Source: Frankiaceae bacterium
Lineage (GTDB): Bacteria; Actinomycetota; Actinomycetes; Frankiales; Frankiaceae
Reading direction: 5' to 3'
Length of the DNA stretch: 6,311 nt
Assembly (NCBI GenBank): GCA_030840885.1
Contig: JAVEDQ010000357.1
Location: forward strand, 1 to 6,311
In this document: positions 1 through 6,311 of the stretch, one piece after another
Layout: every line of letters starts with the position of its first letter
Position numbering within the stretch: the first letter of the stretch is position 1
Notes under the pieces: generated by a model
Databases searched by the model: none
The model's input: only the letters and a program-made list of their open reading frames with translations
What the model was told of the DNA's origin: nothing
Program-made: the position numbers and the translations under genes

Positions 1-1836
<1,836 letters not shown>

Positions 1837-1844
1837 CCGACGAT

Positions 1845-1861
1845 CGGGCAGGGGCTGCCCG
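1845..1861 (-). other. Tight hairpin just upstream of the stand-alone acyltransferase
   Basis: CGGGCAG and CTGCCCG form a perfect 7-bp GC-rich stem around a 3-base loop. The hairpin ends eight bases before the proposed GTG start at 1836, where a ribosome site would be expected. It lies in a 118-bp gap (1837-1954) whose coding strand is rich in C and poor in recognisable promoter elements. It could limit translation, attenuate transcription after the upstream gene, or be chance in GC-rich DNA. No U-run follows it, so a classical terminator is unlikely. Confidence 0.4.
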
Positions 1862-1954
1862 GTTTGGTTCGGCGCCGATGCCTGCCCGACCGACGGTGGG
1901 GGTGGCTCGGCGGAGCGGGGGGAGGAGGCGGGATGCGCGGTGATGGGGCGAAGC

Positions 1955-4108
1955 CTAGTTCGCGGCGGGGGGCTCGCTGGGCAGTCCGACCATGCGGCGC
2001 GCCGTACCGAAGATAAGCGGGGCAAGCACCGGCCCCGCGTTGACGAGGATGTGGATGCCGTCGCGATCCCGGACCGGCATGCCCTGCACGTCGTTGGCGA
2101 ACTGCCCGTTCGGGCACAGCGTCCCGTGCAGGTCCACCGTCTCGGCGACGTCGCGGTGGTGGGCGACGGCGTCGTTCAGGAGGCTGTTGTAGACAGAGGT
2201 GCGGAAGGCGCTGCTGGCCGGGTCGAGGCTGCCGTCGGCGCGTAGCTGGGGCTGGACACATGGCGTCGTCAGCATTCCGACGCGGGCTCCGTCGCTGCTG
2301 AGGATGCTGATGCCGCGGTCCATGGCGTCGAAGAGCTGCTGGTCGAAGGCGGGCTCACCGATGCGGACCTTCTTGCCGTCGAGGTAGCGGTCGGAGGTCT
2401 CCCAGCGCCCGCTGAGGAACAGCACGACGTCGGGCCGGAACTGATCGACGGTCCTCTTCCACCACATCGGCCAGTCCGAGCACACGTCCTGGTTCAGGCT
2501 GAGGTCCGGGGTCCCTGGTTGCCGGCCGCCCGGACCGATTCCGCACCCGGGGATGGCGCCGTTGAGCAGCTGCACGCGCCACTGGCTCTGCACCCGTTTC
2601 AGGGCGATGCCGGCGGTCAGCCCGACCGAGTCGCCGACGATGAGGACCCGCACCGGCTCCGCGGCCTTGGGCCGGGCCGGCTGCTGCGGCTGCGTGAGCA
2701 GCTGGTTGCCGGCCGCCTGCTCCTGGGCGGCGAGACCGTCGATGTCCTGCGTCGTCCCGCTGGCCGACGTCACCGGCAGTACCCCGGGCACCGTGCCGAG
2801 AACGACGACGGCGGCGGTGAGCACGGTTGCGGCGCCCGCCGCGACGGGGAGGCGGAGGTGAGTCCGCCGCCGTTCCTTCGGCTCCTCCGTCGGCTCCGTG
2901 CTGCGGACGCGATGCCCCCGACGCCGGATCGGGCGTTCGACCAGGAAGTAGGACGCGACGGCGAAGGCGAGGGCGACGGCGAACCGGAGCCCGAGCAGGG
3001 CAGGGCCGGCCAGGCCCGTCCGCTCGCCGTCCAGGGTCAGGAAGACCGGCCAGTGCCACAGGTAGAGGGCGTAGGAGACGCGACCCAACCCGACCAATGG
3101 CGCGACCGACAGCAGTCGTGCCACGGGGGCCCTCGGTGCCGCGACCACGGAGCAGACCAACGCGGCGGCGGCGACCGCCACGGCCGCGAACCCGCCCTCG
3201 TAGAGCCGGGCGTCCTGGCCGTCGACGCGCAGGAAGGCGTAGAGCAGGCCGCCGGCTCCGAGGAGGCCCAGCAGGGTCATGGCCAGTGGCAGCGCGATGT
3301 CTGACCGACGTAGACGACGATGGCGGGGCCGCCGGTTGCCGCGGGGGAGCAGGCAGGCGGTCAGCGCGCCGACGAGCAAGGCCAGGGCGCGGGTGTCGGT
3401 GCCGTAGTAGAGCCGGGAGGTGGACACCCCGGCGCTGTGGAGACCCACGAGCAGCGCGGTCGAGCCGAGGGCCAGGGCGCCGGCGAGCAGTCCGAGACGC
3501 AGCGCCGGACGGACGCGGCCGGCTCGTCGGCGGCGCAGCAGGCCGCCGGCGACGAGCAGGACCAGCAGTGGCCAGAGCAGGTAGAACTGCTCCTCGACGC
3601 CCAGCGACCACAGGTGCAGCAGCGGCGAGGGAGCCTGGAAGCGGTCGAAGTAGCTCTGGCCCGAGTAGGCGAAGCGCCAGTTGCCCACGTAGAACAGCGA
3701 GGCCAGGGCGTCGTCGCGCAGGCTCTGCAACCGATCATCGGTGACCAGCAGCGGCGCGGCCGCGATCGTCGCCACCAGCAGGACCAGGAGCGCGGGCAGC
3801 AGACGCCGGACGCGCCGGGCCCAGAACCGACCGAGCCGCACCGTGCCGCTGCGCTGCCGCTCGTCGAGCAGCAGGCCGGTGATGAGGAAGCCGGAGAGCA
3901 CGAAGAAGACATCGACGCCGAGCAGGCCGCCGGGCACCCCGGTCAACCCGGCGTGGTAGAGCAGGACGGCGATGACGGCAACTGCCCGGAGCCCGTCCAG
4001 CGCCGGCCAGTAGGCCGGTTCTCGCTCGTCAACCGCCTCCGACCCCGTGCGGTTGTTGTCGTTCTCGCGGTCGGGCGATTCCGATCGGGCGAGCAGTCCG
4101 GCGCTCAT
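1955..4108 (-). CDS. Acyltransferase-3 / SGNH fusion protein (surface glycan O-acyltransferase)
   Basis: A 717-residue membrane protein with the OatA/OafB type of architecture, in which the membrane domain passes an acyl group across the membrane and the SGNH domain transfers it to a glycan. The acyltransferase-3 domain covers about residues 34-400: R41...H52 (R-x10-H), GVDVFFVLSGF at 64-74, HLWSLGVEEQFY at 165-176, RLYYGTDTRALALLVG, and SYALYLWHWP at 345-354. An eleventh hydrophobic helix (about 421-445) should place the C-terminal domain outside. That domain has GDSVGL with Ser494, a Gly-rich block II (NGAIPGCG, 516-523) and DGIH with Asp683 and His686, completing a Ser/Asp/His set. The usual Asn block III is replaced by SGRWE. 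Four cysteines (522, 543, 617, 665) could form disulfides. The start is ATG 4108, overlapping the methyltransferase stop as ATGA; a longer frame to 4186 would run into that gene. Family assignment is secure; acceptor and acyl chain are unknown. Confidence 0.93.
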   Translation of the reverse strand: MSAGLLARSESPDRENDNNRTGSEAVDEREPAYWPALDGLRAVAVIAVLLYHAGLTGVPGGLLGVDVFFVLSGFLITGLLLDERQRSGTVRLGRFWARRVRRLLPALLVLLVATIAAAPLLVTDDRLQSLRDDALASLFYVGNWRFAYSGQSYFDRFQAPSPLLHLWSLGVEEQFYLLWPLLVLLVAGGLLRRRRAGRVRPALRLGLLAGALALGSTALLVGLHSAGVSTSRLYYGTDTRALALLVGALTACLLPRGNRRPRHRRLRRSDIALPLAMTLLGLLGAGGLLYAFLRVDGQDARLYEGGFAAVAVAAAALVCSVVAAPRAPVARLLSVAPLVGLGRVSYALYLWHWPVFLTLDGERTGLAGPALLGLRFAVALAFAVASYFLVERPIRRRGHRVRSTEPTEEPKERRRTHLRLPVAAGAATVLTAAVVVLGTVPGVLPVTSASGTTQDIDGLAAQEQAAGNQLLTQPQQPARPKAAEPVRVLIVGDSVGLTAGIALKRVQSQWRVQLLNGAIPGCGIGPGGRQPGTPDLSLNQDVCSDWPMWWKRTVDQFRPDVVLFLSGRWETSDRYLDGKKVRIGEPAFDQQLFDAMDRGISILSSDGARVGMLTTPCVQPQLRADGSLDPASSAFRTSVYNSLLNDAVAHHRDVAETVDLHGTLCPNGQFANDVQGMPVRDRDGIHILVNAGPVLAPLIFGTARRMVGLPSEPPAAN

Positions 4109-4926
4109 CGGCGCCGCAGGACGAGCAGCAGGTTCCAGGTCGCGATCTCGCGGGCACCCGGGATGCGGACGACGCTCCGTGCCCACCGCGGGTGGTAGCG
4201 CGGCACGGCCTCGACGAGCGCGGCGCCGGGGTGGCGCCGCCCCCAGCGCAGCATCCGGGCGACCGAGACGGGGAACAGGCTGCGGCCGTAGTAGTTCTTC
4301 GGCGGCCGGCCGTTCTCGCGCTCGAAGCGGCGGCGGGCGCGGTCACCTCCGAGGTAGTGCCAGGGAGCGGTCTCGTGGCCGCCGTTGGGCGCGAGCCAGT
4401 TGTTGAAGCTGAGGAAGATCAGGCCGCCTGGGCGGGTCACCCGCACCATCTCGTCGCCCATGCGCTCGGGGTCCGGGACGTGTTCGAGGACGTTGGAGGA
4501 GAAGCAGATGTCGAGACTGCCCGAGCGGAACGGGAGCTCGAGCCCGCTGCCCTGGATGGTGATGCCCGGCTCGGGTCGGCGGCCGTGCAGCGCCATCTCA
4601 CCGGCGTCGGCGTCGAGCCCGAGGTAACGCGCACCGGCGGCCCGGAAGGCGTCGGCGAAGTAGCCGGGGCCGCCACCCACGTCGACGACCAGCTGACCGG
4701 CCAGCGGCTCGTAGGCGGCGACGTGGGCCACCGAGTCCTGCGCCAGCTTGGTGTAGAAGAAGTTCGGATCGGTCTGTTCGACGCGGAAGGCGCGGAACAG
4801 GTCGATGCTGCGGCGCAGTCCCGGCACGAAGACGTCGGGGCTCTCGGTGTCCTGGGCGCGCGCTGAGTCCGAGAGGTCCGAGGAGTCCGCCGAGTTCGCG
4901 ACAGACGTCTCGGTTCGCACGACCAC
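4105..4926 (-). CDS. Class I SAM-dependent methyltransferase (Rv0224c-like)
   Basis: A 273-residue cytoplasmic methyltransferase. The SAM-binding fold is clear: motif I VVDVGGGPGYF at 80-90, an acidic residue ending strand 2 (D105 in YLGLDAD), a post-strand segment GSGLELPF, and DICFSSNVLEHVPDP at 139-153, typical of Methyltransf_11 proteins. The parts around it (LRRSIDLFRAFRVEQTDPNFFY near 37-58, NNWLAPNGGHE, HYLGG, PPKNYYGRSLFPVS, PRYHPRWAR, NLLLVL at the end) closely resemble my memory of M. tuberculosis Rv0224c, a possible methyltransferase. The first ~30 residues are Ser/Asp/Ala-rich, variable and probably disordered. The GTG at 4926 is chosen because a -10 element lies at the spacing for a leaderless mRNA; GTG at 4920 is an alternative. 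The stop overlaps the next start as ATGA, implying coupled translation with the acyltransferase and a shared pathway, possibly glycan or glycolipid O-methylation. Substrate not determinable. Confidence 0.92.
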   Translation of the reverse strand: MVVRTETSVANSADSSDLSDSARAQDTESPDVFVPGLRRSIDLFRAFRVEQTDPNFFYTKLAQDSVAHVAAYEPLAGQLVVDVGGGPGYFADAFRAAGARYLGLDADAGEMALHGRRPEPGITIQGSGLELPFRSGSLDICFSSNVLEHVPDPERMGDEMVRVTRPGGLIFLSFNNWLAPNGGHETAPWHYLGGDRARRRFERENGRPPKNYYGRSLFPVSVARMLRWGRRHPGAALVEAVPRYHPRWARSVVRIPGAREIATWNLLLVLRRR

Positions 4927-4938
4927 ATATCGACCCTA
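4926..4938 (-). promoter_or_regulatory. Probable leaderless promoter for the methyltransferase-acyltransferase operon
   Basis: The coding strand reads TAGGGT (4938-4933), matching the actinobacterial -10 form TAnnnT, then six bases, then the GTG start at 4926. A transcript beginning at the usual distance would start on the GTG itself. No good Shine-Dalgarno sequence is present, which fits leaderless translation. The hexamer 17 bases upstream (GGGTCT, 4961-4956) is not a good -35, but conserved -35 boxes are often missing in this phylum. TAGGGT could instead act as a poor ribosome site. Confidence 0.5.
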
Positions 4939-4962
4939 GCCGGACGTGGCTGAACAGACCCG

Positions 4963-4983
4963 GAACCGCAGGTCAGGCGGTTC
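4963..4983 (-). other. Inverted repeat between the TrkA pair and the methyltransferase promoter
   Basis: GAACCGC (4963-4969) and GCGGTTC (4977-4983) are perfect complements around a 7-base spacer. The element is 37-57 bases upstream of the predicted start of transcription, so it could be an operator. It also lies 46 bases after the TrkA stop codon and could weakly end that transcript, although no U-tract follows. Which role, if any, cannot be settled from sequence. Confidence 0.4.
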
Positions 4984-4998
4984 GTGTCAGCCCCCTTC

Positions 4999-5028
4999 GC
5001 GGCAGGGTCAGCGGCGGCAGGGTCAGCG
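4999..5028 (-). repeat. Perfect 15-bp tandem duplication directly after the TrkA stop codon
   Basis: Plus-strand GCGGCAGGGTCAGCG occurs at 4999-5013 and, with no gap, at 5014-5028, immediately next to the TGA at 5031-5029. On the coding strand each copy carries a TGA in the same frame as the gene, and another in-frame TGA follows at 4989-4987, giving four in-frame stops in 45 bases. It looks like replication slippage in a GC-rich spacer; copy number may vary between strains. Confidence 0.8.
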
Positions 5029-5700
5029 TCAGGGCGAGCCGAGCAGGCGTCCGAGTTCGTTCTCGGTCTCCGGGCTGGTGGCGACGGCGAGGACCTCGTC
5101 GCCCACCTCGAGCGTGCCCTCCGGGGACGGCAGGATCACCCGGCCCTCGCGCAGGATCGCGACCAGGGCCGAGTCCGGTGGCAGGTCGACCTCACTGATC
5201 GCGCGTCCGGCCAGTGGCGAGTCGTCGCCCAGCGTCAGCTCGACGAGCGACCCCTGGCCCTGCATGAAGCGCATGAGCCGGACGAGGTCGCCCACCGAGA
5301 CGGCTTCCTCGACCAGTGCGGTCAGCATGCGGGGGGTCGAGACGGCGACGTCGACGCCCCAGGCCTCGTTGAACAGCCACTCGTTCTTCGGGTGGTTGAC
5401 CCGGGCGACGACGCGCCGGACACCGAATTCCGTCTTCGCGAGCAGCGAGAGCACGAGGTTGGCCTTGTCGTCGCCGGTCGCGGCCACGACGACGTCGTAG
5501 TCCTGCAGCTGCGCGGTCTCCAGCGTGGAGAGCTCGCAGGCGTCGGCGTGGAGCCAATGCGCCCGTTCCACCGTGGCGGTCTTCATGGCCCGGGGCATCC
5601 GCTCGATGAGCAGCACCTCGTGGCCGTGGTCGAGCAGTTCGTTGGCGATGGAGCGGCCGACGTTGCCGGCGCCGGCGATCGCGACCCGCTTGCCGTGCAT
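5029..5700 (-). CDS. TrkA-family potassium uptake regulatory protein, second of pair (CeoC-like)
   Basis: A cytoplasmic nucleotide-binding subunit that gates a Trk/Ktr-type potassium channel. The 223 residues are one RCK unit: an N-terminal Rossmann domain (about 1-120) and a TrkA-C domain (about 151-220). RVAIAGAGNVGRS holds the GxGxxG loop at 10-15; the acidic E33 ends strand 2 (LLIER), consistent with NAD(H) binding. AATGDDKANL at 73-82 and RVNHPKNEWLF are usual for the family. The C-terminal part has SPLAGRAISEVDLP...ILREG and EVGDEVLAVA, standard TrkA-C elements. ATG 5700 is set by a strong GGAGGAGG seven bases upstream and by the TGATG overlap with the preceding trkA gene. This fits co-translation and perhaps a hetero-oligomeric ring, as thought for mycobacterial CeoB/CeoC. 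The channel subunit is not in the window. A longer open frame reaching 6006 is antiparallel to nothing real: it would overlap the upstream trkA gene and is rejected. Confidence 0.95.
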   Translation of the reverse strand: MHGKRVAIAGAGNVGRSIANELLDHGHEVLLIERMPRAMKTATVERAHWLHADACELSTLETAQLQDYDVVVAATGDDKANLVLSLLAKTEFGVRRVVARVNHPKNEWLFNEAWGVDVAVSTPRMLTALVEEAVSVGDLVRLMRFMQGQGSLVELTLGDDSPLAGRAISEVDLPPDSALVAILREGRVILPSPEGTLEVGDEVLAVATSPETENELGRLLGSP

Positions 5701-6311
5701 CACGAGGCCTCCTCCGGTCCGCCGGTCAGCACGGTCTCGACGTGGGTCACGTTCGCGCGGGGGATGAGCAGGTGGATGAGATCGCCCTCCTGCAGGACCG
5801 TGTTCCGCTCCGGGATCGACCCCTCGCCGTAGCGGGTGATGCAGGCCGCCCGCACCTTCGCCGCCTTCTCCAGCGTCGTGACCGGTAGGCCGATCCAGCC
5901 CTGACCGATCAGCACCTGGGCGAGCACCACGTTGCCGCTGGCGTCGAACCACTCCGGCGCGGCGCCCTCGGGGAGGATGCGCTGCAGGATCTGGTCGGCC
6001 GCCCACCGGACGGTGGCCACCGTGGGGATGCCGAGGCGTTCGTAGACCTCGGCGCGCTTCGGGTCGTAGATCCGGGCCACCACGCGGTCGACGCCGAAGG
6101 TCTCCCGGGCCACCCGGGCGGCGATGATGTTCGAGTTGTCGCCGCTGGAGACGGCCGCGAAGGCGTCCGCGCCCTCGATGCCGGCCTCGGTGAGGGTGTC
6201 GCGGTCGAACCCGATGCCGTTGACGATCTGGCCGGGGAAGTCCTCACCGAGCCGCGCGAAGGCGGTCGCGTCCTGGTCGATGACCGCGACGGTGTGGTCG
6301 CGCCGTACGAG
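5700..6311 (-). CDS. TrkA-family potassium uptake regulatory protein, first of pair (CeoB-like), 5' end outside window
   Basis: 203 residues and the stop codon are visible; the frame is open to the window edge. The reading enters at LVRRDHTVAVIDQD, which in this family follows the GxGxxG loop and first helix, so about 20 N-terminal residues with the nucleotide loop are missing. The acidic D12 (visible numbering) of VIDQD is the expected NAD ribose contact. AAVSSGDNSNIIAARVAR at 52-69 and RVVARIYDPKRAEVY at 76-90 are characteristic. The segment from about 130 (VLIGQGWIGLPVTTLEKAAKVRAACITRYGEGSIPERNTV) is the TrkA-C domain, ending with LQEGDLIHLLIP. Its TGA shares one base with the ATG of the next trkA gene. 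The two proteins share family features but differ clearly in the C-terminal half, so they are not a recent duplication. Confidence 0.93.
   Translation of the reverse strand, partial: LVRRDHTVAVIDQDATAFARLGEDFPGQIVNGIGFDRDTLTEAGIEGADAFAAVSSGDNSNIIAARVARETFGVDRVVARIYDPKRAEVYERLGIPTVATVRWAADQILQRILPEGAAPEWFDASGNVVLAQVLIGQGWIGLPVTTLEKAAKVRAACITRYGEGSIPERNTVLQEGDLIHLLIPRANVTHVETVLTGGPEEAS
5708..5715 (-). promoter_or_regulatory. Strong Shine-Dalgarno sequence of the second trkA gene
   Basis: The coding strand reads GGAGGAGG, seven bases before ATG 5700 and inside the end of the upstream trkA gene. It fixes the start of the downstream gene and is the strongest ribosome site in the window. Confidence 0.85.

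Noticed and set aside
1903..1932. Purine-rich plus strand (G-runs) as a possible G-quadruplex
   Set aside because: G-runs are short and irregularly spaced; similar runs are frequent at this base composition.
1952..1957. TAGGCT at the acyltransferase-SGNH stop codon as a -10 element for the next gene
   Set aside because: No plausible -35 is present, the leader would exceed 100 bases, and the match includes the stop codon itself.
1955..4186. 743-residue version of the acyltransferase-SGNH gene starting at 4186
   Set aside because: The extra 26 residues overlap the end of the methyltransferase; ATG 4108 forms an ATGA junction and retains all family motifs.
2827..4198. Long plus-strand open frames opposite the acyltransferase-SGNH gene (for example 2827-3744 and 3320-4198)
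   Set aside because: They encode Arg-, Gly- or Gln/Glu-rich low-complexity sequence without recognisable domains, as expected for antisense frames in GC-rich DNA.
4437..4928. Alternative ATG at 4928 giving a 163-residue protein
   Set aside because: It is out of frame with the methyltransferase and yields Arg/Ser/Thr/Pro-rich sequence without the SAM-binding motifs.
5029..6006. Longer 325-residue frame for the second trkA gene
   Set aside because: Its extra N-terminal part is an out-of-frame reading of the upstream trkA gene; ATG 5700 has a strong ribosome site and starts exactly at the Rossmann domain.

Overview
This 6.3-kb window is very GC-rich. All six genes lie on the minus strand, so they read from high to low coordinates. 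GTG starts, stop-start overlaps, a probable leaderless promoter and gene types familiar from mycobacteria and their relatives point to an actinobacterium (Actinomycetota). I cannot name a genus from sequence alone.

Right end (6311 to 5029): two adjacent TrkA-type potassium-uptake regulatory proteins, arranged like the mycobacterial ceoB-ceoC pair. The upstream gene is cut by the window edge and lacks its first ~20 residues. The second is complete, starts at a TGATG junction and has a strong Shine-Dalgarno sequence. A 102-bp gap follows. It holds a perfect 15-bp tandem repeat directly after the stop codon, a 7-bp-stem inverted repeat, and a -10 element placed so that the next mRNA would begin on its own GTG codon.

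Centre (4926 to 751): a class I SAM-dependent methyltransferase resembling M. tuberculosis Rv0224c overlaps by four bases (ATGA) a large membrane acyltransferase-3 protein with a C-terminal extracytoplasmic SGNH domain. A second, shorter acyltransferase-3 protein without the SGNH domain follows. The two acyltransferases are clearly related in sequence. The longest reading frame of the second one suggests a start inside the preceding gene, but codon choice favours a GTG at 1836, leaving a 118-bp gap with a hairpin just before it.

Left end (656 to 1): the first 218 residues of a GDP-mannose 4,6-dehydratase, with the nucleotide-binding loop and catalytic residues intact. It makes GDP-4-keto-6-deoxymannose, the precursor of GDP-linked 6-deoxyhexoses.

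Taken together, the methyltransferase, the two acyltransferases and the sugar-nucleotide dehydratase look like the edge of a cell-surface glycan synthesis and decoration locus, placed by chance or history beside a potassium-transport regulator pair. The substrates are not visible here. I see no mobile elements, RNA genes or CRISPR arrays, and no gap without a gene longer than about 120 bases. Nothing here is convincing evidence for a wholly new system; the best leads are the paired acyltransferases and the compact regulatory region at 4926-5028.
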